Positions 25,929-36,716 of a stretch of 64,000 bases of DNA are shown piece by piece (position 1 is the stretch's first letter; each line of letters begins with the position of its first letter). A model generated the notes under the pieces. The model saw nothing but the letters and a program-made list of their open reading frames with translations. It searched no databases and was not told where the DNA came from. The position numbers and the translations under genes were made by a program. This stretch comes from Streptomyces sp. NBC_01454 (GTDB lineage: Bacteria > Actinomycetota > Actinomycetes > Streptomycetales > Streptomycetaceae), in the NCBI RefSeq assembly GCF_036227565.1, contig NZ_CP109460.1, forward strand, positions 2,170,001-2,234,000, read 5' to 3'.

Positions 25929-26185
25929 CTGGCGGTTCCCCCTATCCGTTGGGCGTTTTGTCGCGTCGCGTGCCCTCTTATAGAGAGCCGTCACTTCGGG
26001 GCTGTGGGCACGCTCGCGAGGCGTCAGCGTACCGTCCAATTCAGCGACCGCCCCACCCGCCCCGAGACTTGACGGTTGACAGTAGGATCAACGCCTGGTT
26101 CGGGCCAAGCACTTGGCTCGGGGGGACCGTCGAATCCAACGGGGGCGGTCCGAGACTGCGAGATGCATGAAGGACTGATGCCTCG

Positions 26186-29100
26186 GTGAGCGTTGTCATC
26201 GTTAAGCGCCCGCCCCGCGCGCTGCCACCTGAAGTTCCCTCCGAGGAGGTGACACTCGAGGCGCCTCCGGAGCTTCCCCGTGAGGGCGAATCAGAAAACA
26301 TGCTGATGACCCTTATGCCCATGATGGGTATGGCGTCTTCGGCGGGATTCTTGTTCATGGGCAACCAGCCGTTCATGAAAATCATGGGCGGCTTTATGGT
26401 GGCGTCCACCCTGGCAATGGCGATCGTGCAGATCGTCAAGGCTCGCCAAGGGCCTTCCGGGCAAATGCTTCAAGAGCGCCAGGATTACCTCAAGTACCTG
26501 ACGCAGAAGCGAAAAGAGGTACGGCGCACCGCGCGAAAGCAGCGGGACGCCCAGCTGTACACCCACCCCGATCCGAGCCAGCTGTGGTCGATCGTGGCCG
26601 AGGGCAAACGGGTGTGGGAGCGCCGGACGACCGATCCGGACTTCGGGCAGGTACGACTGGGACTGGGGCCGCAGCAGTTGGCCACCCCCCTGCGGGCTCC
26701 CGAGACCGCTCCGGTCGACGAGCTGGAGCCGCTGACCGCGCATGCGATGAAGGAATTCCTCGACAAGCACGGCCATTTGGACAGCCTGCCGCTGGCAGTC
26801 TCGCTGCGCGCCTTCTACCACCTGACCGTCTCGGGTGACCCGGACACGGTCTACGGCGCCTCGCGCGCCATCATCGCCCAGCTGTGCACCCTGCACTCGC
26901 CCGAGGACCTGGTGGTGGCGGTCGTCGCCGCGCCCGGTGCGCAGGCGGAGTGGGAGTGGACCAAGTGGCTGCCGCACGTGCAGGACAAGAGCACCGACGG
27001 CGCCGGTTCGCGCCGGCTGGTCGTCGGTGACCTCGGCGAGATCGAGGAGCTGCTGGCGGACGAGCTGGAGGGCCGCGGGCGGTTCAGCCCGCAGGGCACG
27101 CCGGTGACCGACACCCCGCACGTGGTGCTCGTGCTGGACGGCGGCGAGGTGCCGATGGACTCGGTGATCGCCGGGGCCGAGGGCCTGCAGGGCGTCACCA
27201 TCCTGGAGGTCGTGCCGGGCGATCTGGACGAGATCCGCGGCGGTCTGGCCGTGCAGGTGTGGCCGGGCAAGCTGATGCTGGAGTCGGCCGGCGGCGCGGT
27301 CTACCACGGTGTGTGCGACACCCTGTCGATCCCCGAGGCGGAGGCACTGGCCCGCCAGCTGGCCCCGCTGCGGGCGGGCTCCGGTGCGGACGGCGAGGAA
27401 CCGCTGCTGTCCGCCCTGGACTTCACCGATCTGCTGAACATCGGCGACGCCGGTTCCCTGGACGTCGCGCGTACCTGGCGGCCCCGGACGCTGGCCGAGC
27501 GGCTGCGGGTGCCGATCGGCGTCGACCGTGACGGCCAGCCGGTCATGCTGGACATCAAGGAAGCCTCGCAGCAGGGCATGGGCCCGCACGGTCTGTGTGT
27601 CGGTGCGACCGGTTCCGGCAAGTCCGAGGTGCTGCGCACCCTGGTGCTCGCCCTGGCGGTCACGCACTCCTCGGAGACCCTCAACTTCATCCTCGCCGAC
27701 TTCAAGGGTGGCGCCACCTTCACCGGTATGTCGGAGATGCCGCACGTCGCGGCGGTCATCACCAACCTCGGTGAGGACGTCACCCTGATCGACCGCATGC
27801 GCGACTCGATCACCGGTGAACTCCAGCGCCGCCAGGAGCTGCTGCGCTCCGCCGGCAACTACGCCAACATCACCGACTACGAGAAGGCGCGTGCCGCGGG
27901 TGCCCCGCTGGACCCGCTGCCCTCGCTGGTGATGATCATCGACGAGTTCTCCGAGCTGCTCGCCGCCAAGCCGGACTTCATCGAGATGTTCATCCAGATC
28001 GGCCGGATCGGCCGTTCCATGGGTGTGCACATGCTGCTCGCCTCGCAGCGTCTGGAAGAGGGCAAGCTGCGGGGGCTGGACACCTTCCTGTCCTACCGGC
28101 TGGGTCTGCGGACGTTCTCCGCGGCCGAGTCGCGGACCGCGATCGGTGTGCCGGACGCCTACCACCTGCCGAACGTCCCCGGTTCCGGCATCCTGAAGTA
28201 CGACACCGAGACGATGGTCCAGTTCAAGGCCGCGTATGTCTCGGGTACCTACCGCGGCCCGGGTGGCGGTGGCCGCAGCGGCCCCGGCGGCCGGACGATG
28301 CGGATGCCGGTGCCGTTCACCGCGGCCCCGGTCGTCGAGCAGATCGTCGAGGAGCCGGTCTCCGTGGAAGCGGCCGAGCCGGAGGTCGACGACGCGCTGG
28401 CCGACACCGTGCTGGACGTCATGGTCCAGCGGATGCAGGGCCAGGGCCCGCCGGCGCACCAGGTGTGGCTGCCCCCGCTGGAGGAGGCGCCCACGGTCAA
28501 CCAGCTGCTGCCGGCGCTCGCGGTCACGCCCGAACGGGGCGTGCACGCCGCGGAGTACACCGCGCTCGGCAAGCTCGTGGTGCCGGTCGCGCTGGTGGAC
28601 AAGCCGTTCGAGCAGCGGCGTGACGTGATGTACCTGGACTTCTCCGCCGGTGCCGGTCACGGTCTGGTCGTGGGTGGTCCGCAGTCCGGCAAGTCCACCC
28701 TCGTCCGGTCCGCGATCGCCTCGTTCGCGCTCACCCACACCCCGGCCGAGGTGCAGTTCTACTGCCTCGACTTCGGTGGCGGCGGCATGCTGGCCCTGGA
28801 GGGCCTGCCGCACGTCGGCGGGGTCGCCTCGCGCCTGGACGCGGAGAAGGTGCGCCGTACGGTCGCCGAGGTCGTCGGCATCCTCAACGAGCGGGAGGAA
28901 TTCTTCCGCTCGAACAGCATCGACTCGATCGCGACCTACCGCCAGCGGCGGGCCGCGGGCGCCTTCCCCGACCAGAAGTGGGGCGACGTCTTCCTCATCA
29001 TCGATGGCTGGGGCACGTTCAAGACGGACTACGAGCAGCTCGACCCGGTGATCCTGGACATCGCCGGCCGCGGTCTGGGCTTCGGTATCCACCTGATCCT

Positions 29101-30142
29101 CGCCGGCTCGCGCTACACCGAGGTGCGGCCCGCGCTGCGGGACCAGCTCCTCAACCGCGTCGAGCTGCGCCTGGGTGACCCGATGGAGTCGGAGTTCGAC
29201 CGCAAGCGCGCGGAGAACGTCCCGATGGGCAAGCCGGGCCGCGGTATGTCCCCCGAGAAGCTCGACTTCCTGGCGGCGCTGCCGCGTCTGGACGGGATGA
29301 GCGACCCGGAGACCCTCAGCGACGGCATGGCCAACCTGGTGGAGACGGTCAGCGAGCACTGGCAGGGCGAGCCCGCCCCCAAGGTGCGGATGCTGCCGAC
29401 GATGCTGCGCGCCACCGACCTGCCCAAGGGCAACGACTACCCCGACCACGGGATCGCGATCGGTGTCGACGAGACCACGCTGTCGCCGGCGTTCATCGAC
29501 TTCGAGACCGACCCGCTGCTGGTCATCTACGGCGAGAGCGAGTCGGGCAAGTCGTCGCTGCTGCGCCTGCTGACCAAGCAGATCGCCGAGCGGTACCCGT
29601 CCGACAAGGCGCTCATGGTGGTCTCGGACTACCGGCGCGCGCTGCTGGGCGAGGTGCCGGAGAGCCATCTGTACAAGTACTGCGCGGCGGGACCGCAGTT
29701 GCAGGAGGTCATCACGGGGCTGGCCGGTTCGCTGGGCCGCCGGATGCCCGGACCGGACGTCACGCCGGAGCAGCTGCGCAACCGCAGCTGGTACGACCTG
29801 CCGGACGCGTTCGTGATCGTGGACGACTACGACCTGGTGGCGACCAGCAGCGGCAACCCGCTGCAGCCGCTGCTGGAGTACCTGCCGTTCGCCCGTGACC
29901 TGGGTCTGCGCCTGATCATCGCACGCAGCTCCTCGGGCGCCGGACGGTCGTCCTTCGAGCCGGTCATGCAGCGCACCAAGGAGCTCGGTGCGCAGGGTCT
30001 GATCCTCTCGGCCGACCCGGCCGAGGGCCCGCTGATGGGCAACGTCAAGGGCCAGAGGCTGACGCCCGGCCGGGCGACGTTCATCACGCGCAAGCGCGGT
30101 GCGCAGCTGGTCCAGACGGGCTGGCTGCCGACGAGCAGCTGA
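26186..30142 (+). CDS. eccC: Type VII secretion ATPase EccC (three FtsK/SpoIIIE domains)
   Basis: A 1318-residue single-chain EccCa-EccCb. Two hydrophobic segments (about 38-85, MLMTLMPMMGMASSAGFLFM) precede a stalk and three ATPase domains with P-loops GATGSGKSEV (about residue 473), GGPQSGKSTL (about 830) and GESESGKSSL (about 1115). Only the first has a full Walker B acidic pair (LVMIIDEFSELL); the second reads FLIIDGWGTF and the third FVIVDDYDLV. EccC powers transport and recognises WXG100 dimers, chiefly through the last domain. The start is a GTG with GAAGGA upstream; a strong terminator follows. Confidence 0.95.
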   Translation: MSVVIVKRPPRALPPEVPSEEVTLEAPPELPREGESENMLMTLMPMMGMASSAGFLFMGNQPFMKIMGGFMVASTLAMAIVQIVKARQGPSGQMLQERQDYLKYLTQKRKEVRRTARKQRDAQLYTHPDPSQLWSIVAEGKRVWERRTTDPDFGQVRLGLGPQQLATPLRAPETAPVDELEPLTAHAMKEFLDKHGHLDSLPLAVSLRAFYHLTVSGDPDTVYGASRAIIAQLCTLHSPEDLVVAVVAAPGAQAEWEWTKWLPHVQDKSTDGAGSRRLVVGDLGEIEELLADELEGRGRFSPQGTPVTDTPHVVLVLDGGEVPMDSVIAGAEGLQGVTILEVVPGDLDEIRGGLAVQVWPGKLMLESAGGAVYHGVCDTLSIPEAEALARQLAPLRAGSGADGEEPLLSALDFTDLLNIGDAGSLDVARTWRPRTLAERLRVPIGVDRDGQPVMLDIKEASQQGMGPHGLCVGATGSGKSEVLRTLVLALAVTHSSETLNFILADFKGGATFTGMSEMPHVAAVITNLGEDVTLIDRMRDSITGELQRRQELLRSAGNYANITDYEKARAAGAPLDPLPSLVMIIDEFSELLAAKPDFIEMFIQIGRIGRSMGVHMLLASQRLEEGKLRGLDTFLSYRLGLRTFSAAESRTAIGVPDAYHLPNVPGSGILKYDTETMVQFKAAYVSGTYRGPGGGGRSGPGGRTMRMPVPFTAAPVVEQIVEEPVSVEAAEPEVDDALADTVLDVMVQRMQGQGPPAHQVWLPPLEEAPTVNQLLPALAVTPERGVHAAEYTALGKLVVPVALVDKPFEQRRDVMYLDFSAGAGHGLVVGGPQSGKSTLVRSAIASFALTHTPAEVQFYCLDFGGGGMLALEGLPHVGGVASRLDAEKVRRTVAEVVGILNEREEFFRSNSIDSIATYRQRRAAGAFPDQKWGDVFLIIDGWGTFKTDYEQLDPVILDIAGRGLGFGIHLILAGSRYTEVRPALRDQLLNRVELRLGDPMESEFDRKRAENVPMGKPGRGMSPEKLDFLAALPRLDGMSDPETLSDGMANLVETVSEHWQGEPAPKVRMLPTMLRATDLPKGNDYPDHGIAIGVDETTLSPAFIDFETDPLLVIYGESESGKSSLLRLLTKQIAERYPSDKALMVVSDYRRALLGEVPESHLYKYCAAGPQLQEVITGLAGSLGRRMPGPDVTPEQLRNRSWYDLPDAFVIVDDYDLVATSSGNPLQPLLEYLPFARDLGLRLIIARSSSGAGRSSFEPVMQRTKELGAQGLILSADPAEGPLMGNVKGQRLTPGRATFITRKRGAQLVQTGWLPTSS

Positions 30143-30156
30143 CGCGGCACACCACA

Positions 30157-30200
30157 ACGGCGGTGGGGCGCCCCTCCTGGGAGGGGCGCCCCACCGCCGT
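30157..30200. terminator. Terminator between eccC and the convergent WXG-like operon
   Basis: A perfect 20-bp stem (30157-30176 with 30181-30200) closes on a CTGG loop, 15 bp after the eccC stop. It can serve eccC and the gene converging from 30278. Confidence 0.92.
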
Positions 30201-30277
30201 TTCGTGGGGGCGACCGGAGTCCGGTGTGTCCGGATCGGTGCCGGTTCCGGTGTCGGTTCCGGTGCCGGTGGTTCGGG

Positions 30278-31003
30278 TCAGCCGAAGGCGCCGTGCTGGG
30301 TGACGTCGGGGCCGGCCGGGCCGTCGCCCGCCGCGGCGGGTGCGGTGGCCGTCCCCTTGGACTCCGTCCCCTTCGTGTCCGTCCTGTCCTTCGGGGGCCG
30401 TTCGTCGCCCGGGGCCGGTTCGGCGCCGGCCGGCCGGCTCCGTACGCCCTTGGCGAGGCCCTCGCCGCCGCGCGTCTTCGCCTCGCCGTCCCGCGCCGGG
30501 CCGAACGGGTCGGGGCCGAGCGGTGCGGTGGAGGTGTCCCACTGGTGCGCCACGACCGGGCCCTGGCCCCGGCCGCCGCCCCCGCCGCGCTTGCCGAAGG
30601 CGCCGCCGAGGCCGTTGGCCAGCTGGCCGAGCGCCATGAAGCCGTAGGCGGTCTCGTTGCCGGACGAGGACGGCGCGGCGCCGGCGGAACGGTCCACCGG
30701 TGGTGCGCCGTGGCCCTTGCCGTGCCCGCCGTCCGTGCCGTCCTCGGCCTCGGGGGGCGCGGCGGCAGCGGTCTCCAGGTCGGCGGCGGCCAGTTCGAAG
30801 GCCGGCAGCGACTCGTCGACGGACCGCTTGAGGCGGTGCCACTCCCCGGCGAACGCCTCGCCCGCCGGACCGTGCCAGTTGGCCGCGGCGGCGGTGGCGA
30901 CCTTCCGGTCCAGGTCGCGGACGAGGCCGTCGAGGTGCTTGCCCATCTCCCGCCAGCCGGCCGCCGCTTCGTGCAGGGCCTCGGGGTTGCGCCGCTCGCT
31001 CAT
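30278..31003 (-). CDS. WXG100-like protein with long disordered tail (candidate T7SS substrate)
   Basis: A 241-residue protein. Residues 1-95 are a helical hairpin with a W-H-G turn at 43-45 (AAAANWHGPAGEAFAGEW), the hallmark of WXG100 domains. The rest is Pro/Gly/Ala- and charge-rich with little predicted structure (PPEAEDGTDGGHGKGHG...). It overlaps the upstream gene by ATGA (start 31003), so the pair is made together, as expected for partners that form a heterodimer. It converges with eccC. Secretion is inferred; no YxxxD/E follows the hairpin directly. Confidence 0.78.
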   Translation of the reverse strand: MSERRNPEALHEAAAGWREMGKHLDGLVRDLDRKVATAAAANWHGPAGEAFAGEWHRLKRSVDESLPAFELAAADLETAAAAPPEAEDGTDGGHGKGHGAPPVDRSAGAAPSSSGNETAYGFMALGQLANGLGGAFGKRGGGGGRGQGPVVAHQWDTSTAPLGPDPFGPARDGEAKTRGGEGLAKGVRSRPAGAEPAPGDERPPKDRTDTKGTESKGTATAPAAAGDGPAGPDVTQHGAFG

Positions 31004-31308
31004 GTGACGCTCCGGATCATCTCGTCCAGCTCTTCCTCGGCCGCCTGCCAGTGCGCGACGGTCTCCTTGATTCCTCCGCCGACCTCGCGCAGCCGCTGCT
31101 GGAGCTGGACGAGGGCGTGCTCGGCCTGCTCGTACAGCTCACGGTGGGGCCGCGCCGCCTCGTCGCCGCCGAAACCCTCCCGCAGCGCCTCGGCGTCCGC
31201 CCGCCGTCTGAATGCGGCCAGCTGCCGGCTCAGTTCCTCCGCACGTGCCTCGAAGGCCGCACCGAGTGTGTGCAACTCCTCCGTACTGAGCCGGACTTCG
31301 TCGGACAT
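31000..31308 (-). CDS. Small helical protein, probable partner of the WXG-like gene
   Basis: 102 residues, almost entirely charged amphipathic helix (LSTEELHTLGAAFEARAEELSRQLAAFRRR...YEQAEHALVQLQQRLREVGG), about the size of a WXG100 protein but without a clear W-x-G turn; FGGDEAAR sits at the expected place. The ATG at 31308 has GGGGAGA before it. It is the first gene of a two-gene unit and overlaps the next by 4 bp. Likely the structural partner of the downstream protein, as in EsxA/EsxB or EspE-type pairs; that is inference. Confidence 0.72.
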   Translation of the reverse strand: MSDEVRLSTEELHTLGAAFEARAEELSRQLAAFRRRADAEALREGFGGDEAARPHRELYEQAEHALVQLQQRLREVGGGIKETVAHWQAAEEELDEMIRSVT

Positions 31309-31547
31309 GATTTCTCCCCGAATTGAATGACAGCTGCCTGCCGGCATCGCCTCACAGGTCTAGCACACCCGCAATAGCCCCGAAGCCTTCCGCGAAGCGG
31401 CCGCCGGCGGCGAGCGGAATGCATACGCAGCGATATGCGGCAATACCGACAACACCCGCCTTGACGACCTGTTCACACCCGTCATTAGACTCTGGACGCC
31501 GGTGCCGCACATGCGGTTGCTGTGCCATCACGTTCAAGGGGGCAGAG

Positions 31548-31955
31548 ATGAGCAATGAGCGGCAGATCCAGGACGAGGACCTGATGGACGTCGCCCAGGA
31601 CCCGGAGCAGGCGCACCGGCTGCGCAAGGCGCTGAAGGTCCTGGCGGACAACCCCAATGTGGGCGGCAAACTCCAGGAGATGGCCCGGGAAGTGCTCTCC
31701 GGCCGGATCGGCATGAAGGACGCCATCGAGACGCCGGGGTACATGGACGCGCTGGGCGACCGGATGGGCCAGATCCGGCGGGCCGCGGAGAACCAGACCA
31801 TGGCCGAACGCGAGGCGTCGCGCGAGAAGTTCGCCGCCTGGCAGAAGGAGCAGGAGGCCCAGGAGGACGCCGAGCGTGCGGAGCGCGACGGCCCGACGGG
31901 CGACATCGTGACCGCTCCCCGGCGTGGCGGCCGCGGCGGCGGGCACCGGGGCTGA
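31548..31955 (+). CDS. Hypothetical soluble helical protein in the T7SS locus
   Basis: A 135-residue protein with an ATG preceded by AAGGGGGCAGAG. The N-terminal two thirds is helical (DEDLMDVAQDPEQAHRLRKALKVLADNPNVGGKLQEMAREVLSGR), followed by a Glu/Gln/Arg coiled coil (AEREASREKFAAWQKEQEAQ) and a Gly/Arg-rich tail (RRGGRGGGHRG). No signal peptide or membrane segment. It is divergent from the WXG-like pair, which suggests co-regulation. I do not recognise the family. Confidence 0.68.
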   Translation: MSNERQIQDEDLMDVAQDPEQAHRLRKALKVLADNPNVGGKLQEMAREVLSGRIGMKDAIETPGYMDALGDRMGQIRRAAENQTMAEREASREKFAAWQKEQEAQEDAERAERDGPTGDIVTAPRRGGRGGGHRG

Positions 31956-32356
31956 GCGGAGCAGCGCACGGACGGTGCGCGGCGGCCGGCCCGGCACCGC
32001 GCCCGGCCGGCCGGCCGTATTTCCCTTTCCCTGCAATCGGTACACCGCGCCCAAGGCGGCGATACGGCGGAAAGCAGACCCACCGCCGGAATAGCCGGAC
32101 AGATCTGCTTTCTTTCCCCACAGAGTGATCCCCATTTCTCCACACCGCTTTCTCCACACCGCTTTCTCCACACCGGGTCTCCCCGCGCAGCCATCCAACG
32201 CCGCCGCCGCACGACCTGACCCGTCTCCTTCCGCATCCGTCCCGCCTGCAGGTTCCAGTTCCGGAACGGCACACCCCGAGCGGTCTTGAGCATGCGGCCC
32301 GGAACATAAGATCGAGCCGGTACGTGCAGGAATCCACAAAGGTGGAGGCGGGATCG
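31956..32356. other. Intergenic region with inverted repeat and tandem 14-bp repeats
   Basis: No credible gene is seen in these 401 bp. The first part (31965-32015) is GC-rich and self-complementary (CCGGCCGGCC-type) and may terminate the preceding gene. The middle contains the tandem 14-bp repeat listed separately. The last 150 bp must hold the promoter of the ATPase gene at 32357; no confident -10/-35 pair was found. Confidence 0.6.
32133..32174 (+). repeat. Three tandem 14-bp repeats, each with a DnaA-box-like 9-mer
   Basis: Copies start at 32133, 32147 and 32161 and read (CA/GC)TTTCTCCACACC (the first differs only at its first two bases). Each contains TTCTCCACA (32137, 32151, 32165), which fits the degenerate Streptomyces DnaA-box consensus YY(G/A/C)TCCACA; the preferred box is TTGTCCACA. 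A one-mismatch relative, TTCCCCACA, lies at about 32113. Confidence 0.6.
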
Positions 32357-34500
32357 ATGGGGGACGAGGGAGCCATGAGCGGCTCAGATGAAGGAATCAC
32401 CGCGGCGGCCGGATATGCACCGCATCCGTACATCGGCGGGCGCACCGCCGTGCTCCGTGCGCTCGCGGCATGGCGAATGCGGTGGCCGGGCGCTCCGCGG
32501 GTCATCGTCCTCACCGGAAGCCCGGGCAGCGGGCGCTCGCGCCTGCTCACCGGCTTCCTGGCAATGTGCGACCCCGACCACCGCAAGCAGCTGCCGCTGG
32601 ACCACATGGACCCGGCGACCGTGCCGCCGGACCTGCCGGCGCCCGCCGTGCCGAACCCGGAGGGACGCACCGCGGCACAGCTGCTGTGGCTGCTCGCCGA
32701 CCACTTCCAGCTGAACGCGGCCCGCAGCGAAGACATCTGCACCGAACTCGCCGCCCGTGAAGAGCCGGTGACGATTGTGGTGCCGGATGCCGACCGGGCC
32801 GGCCCGGTGCGCGCCGCGGACGAGCCGGCCCGCCTCGTCCGGGACGTCCTCAAGCCGCTCGCCGCCACCGGCGGGGTGCAGCTGCTGGCCGATGTCCCGC
32901 GCGAACTGGCCGCGGAGCTGGCGCAGGCGCTGCCGTCCGGCCAGGCCCGGATCATCGATCTCGACGACCCCGAGTGGGCCGACCCGGCCGGCCTGGTGCG
33001 GCACGCCGAGGCCGCGCTCTCGCTCGGGGCCGGGGTACCGGAACTCCCGTTCGTCACCGATCCGTCGGCCCGCCGGGCGCTCGCCGAGGCGATGGCGGAG
33101 CGCGCGGGCGGCAACCGGCTGACCCTCCAGCTCGCCGTGCAGTCGCTGTTCATGCGGCCCGAGGGCTTCGACCCGGCGGACCCGTCGATGCTGCCCGGCA
33201 GCGTCGGCGAGGCGCTGGATCTGCACGCCCGCCGGCTGGGCGCGGACCCGCAGACCCTGCGGCTGATGCTGGCACCGCTCGCATTCGCCGAGGGCGCGGG
33301 GCTGCCCGTCCAGCTGTGGGGCACGCTGGCCGACGCCGTGGCCGGACGGGACATGAGCCGCGACCTCGCCGACGGCATGCTGCTGGCCGCACCGTTCCTC
33401 CAGCCGGTCGCGACGGCGGAGCGGGACGAGGCGGCCGACGGGGAGCCGGAAGGGGCGACGGGCGGGGAGCGGGCCGAGGGCACCGCCGACGGCGGCCGTA
33501 CGCTGCTGCGCCTGATGCACACGGGGATCGCCGAGGAGATCCGCGCCGGTCTGCCGGACGCCCGGGACGCCCAGACCAAGATCGCCATGGCGCTGCTGGA
33601 AGCGGTGCCCCAGCAGGACTGGTCCCGTGCCGACCCCTACATCCGCGACCACCTCGCGGCACACACCCTCGACGCCGGACTCCTCCCCCAACTCCTCACC
33701 GACCCGGGCCTGTTCGCGCACGCCGACCCGGTGGCGATGCGGGCCGCCATCGAGGCCGTACCGCTGGAACAGCTGGGCGCCCCGGCCCGGACGTATCTGC
33801 GCACCGCGCCGCTGCTCACCCGTTCCCAGGCACCGGCCGGCGTGCGGGCCGCGTTCCTGGAGACCGCGTTCGTCGAGGACGGGCTGGAGCCGTATGCCCA
33901 GGCGCTGCACGGGCTCGGGTTCGCCATGCCCTGGCGCACGCTGTGGAGCGTGCCGCTGACCGGCGTCCGCGCGGTGACGGCCGGCACCCTCCCGCCGGCG
34001 GACGCCGGGAGCGCCGACGGTGGCGGGCCCGAGCCGGCGTCCGGCGCCTCCCGTCCCGTCGCCGCCTTCCTCGTCCCCGAGGGGACCCCTGGCTCCCGTC
34101 CGGTGCCCGGCCCGGACGGCGGGGCCTCCGAGGGCGGGGCGACGGGCGCGCTCCTCGTCCACGACCTGCTGCGCCCCGAGTACGTCGCCGCCGACCCGGC
34201 ACGGGTGCGGCGCCCCTCCGAGGAGGCGCAGGCCGCGGCGCCCTTCGGGTTCAGCCGCGGCGCCGACTACCTGCGGATCTGGGCGCGCGCGAGCCGGGAG
34301 GTGGTCGCCACGCTGCTCTCGGACACCCCGATCACCGGCGCCGACCTGTCCCCGGACGGCGTGCTCGTCGTCGCCACCGGGCGCGGTGTCACCGCCCGTC
34401 AGATCCTCGCCGCGCCGCCCGCCGCCGCTCCCACCGTGCCGGCCCAGCGCACCGGCTCCCCTGACTCCGCTGCTTCCGACGGCCTCGAAGGAGACCACTC

Positions 34501-34504
<4 letters not shown>
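32357..34504 (+). CDS. STAND/AAA-like ATPase of unknown function in the T7SS locus
   Basis: A 715-residue protein. After a short linker, YIGGRTAVLRALAAW precedes a P-loop-like GSPGSGRSRLL (residues 54-64); Arg60 stands where Walker A normally has Lys. VTIVVPDADRAG looks like a Walker B strand, and GVQLLADVPREL resembles the following sensor strand. The remainder is alpha-helical with an acidic linker (about 355-385) and a C-terminal ADYLRIWARASREVVATLL block. The ATG at 32357 has GGTGGAGG eight bases upstream. Its stop overlaps the next gene (ATGA), so the two products are coupled. It could be a regulator, a chaperone ATPase, or part of a conflict module; none can be chosen from sequence alone. 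Confidence 0.75.
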
Positions 34505-35892
<1,388 letters not shown>

Positions 35893-36036
35893 GCCGGGGG
35901 GGGAGGGGCGGCTCGGGAAACAGGGGGGGACGGGCCGCCTGGAACGTCTGGAGCGCGTGGGCCCCCTGGAGGAAGGTCTCCCCCTTTCGATCCCCCGACC
36001 CGCTCTCAGTGCACTACGGAGGCGGGCGCTCTCTCA

Positions 36037-36110
36037 GGGCACCAGGTCATCAAGGCAACAGGGAGTCAGGGCAACAGGGCACCGGGCATCAGGGCCTCAG
36101 GGCAACAGCA
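36037..36110. repeat. Degenerate CAGGGCAACAGGG repeats between convergent genes
   Basis: Between the stops of the convergent genes at 35892 and 36097, and into the latter's last codons, the motif (T)CAGGGCA(A/C)CAG recurs about five times with small changes and irregular spacing. No gene is evident in the gap. G-runs at 35897-35905 and 35924-35930 lie just before it. Confidence 0.55.
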
Positions 36111-36396
36111 GCCAGTCCGCGGCCAGTGCGGCCGCCAGGCCGAGGCCCAGCAGCCAGGTGCCGAGCCGGGTACGCCCGTGCCGGCTGAGCTCGATTACCA
36201 CGCCGCAGAGCACCAGCGCGGCTCCGTACACCCCGACCACCAGCACCGACGTACGCGACGCCAGGCGCACCACGAGCACCACCGCCATCGCGGCCATCAG
36301 CACCGAGGCCAGGACGATGCGTATGCGCCGCGCCTGACGTGGCGTCAGCCCCACGCGACTGTCGGTCAGGGGCTCTTCGTTGCCGGGCATGTCCAT
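36097..36396 (-). CDS. Small polytopic membrane protein, unknown
   Basis: 99 residues with a basic cytoplasmic start (LTPRQARRIRI) and three hydrophobic helices (about 27-46 VLASVLMAAMAVVLVVRLA, 50-69 SVLVVGVYGAALVLCGVVIE, 79-98 LGTWLLGLGLAAALAADWLL). The ATG at 36396 has no Shine-Dalgarno sequence, so it may be leaderless, or an upstream GTG may be used. It converges with the immunity-like gene. Function unknown. Confidence 0.65.
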   Translation of the reverse strand: MDMPGNEEPLTDSRVGLTPRQARRIRIVLASVLMAAMAVVLVVRLASRTSVLVVGVYGAALVLCGVVIELSRHGRTRLGTWLLGLGLAAALAADWLLLP

Positions 36397-36716
36397 GAGG
36401 GGGAATGCTACGGGACCGGTGATCGCCACCACCCGCCACTCCCCCGGCCGACGCCGCCCTCACACGCTCACCCCACCCTCTGCCACCCCACCGCCTCCGC
36501 ATCACCACGACGTTCGGCGACCACCCCCACCCACAAGTGGCGCCAACACCCACAGCAGGTCTCAATTCGCCTCCCTCACACAACTGTTGGGCATCAAAAT
36601 ACCCACGTTCCCTCCACACTCCTCGCCTTGACATGCATGGATTCGGATCACCTAGGGTGGATCACTAAAGACGCGACAGATATCTGCGTGAAATACACGG
36701 CATCACGGGGGCAAGC
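36397..36716 (+). promoter_or_regulatory. Intergenic region with promoter candidate TTGACA-N19-TAGGGT
   Basis: This 320-bp gap between divergent genes contains no gene I can support. A perfect -35 hexamer TTGACA (36628-36633) is followed 19 bp later by TAGGGT (36653-36658), 58 bp before the GTG of the WXG-like gene. The -10 is embedded in an imperfect palindrome, ATCACCTAGGGTGGAT, which could be an operator. The rest is C-rich, of low complexity (36430-36540). Confidence 0.5.

Noticed and set aside
26291..30157. 1288-codon minus-strand ORF opposite eccC
   Set aside because: Composition (Arg/Gly/Leu/His/Gln-rich, no domain) is typical of high-GC antisense; the plus frame has three P-loops.
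32100..32180. CRISPR-like interpretation of the 14-bp repeats
   Set aside because: Repeats are too short, directly adjacent with no spacers, and no cas genes are present; no CRISPR array was seen anywhere in the window.
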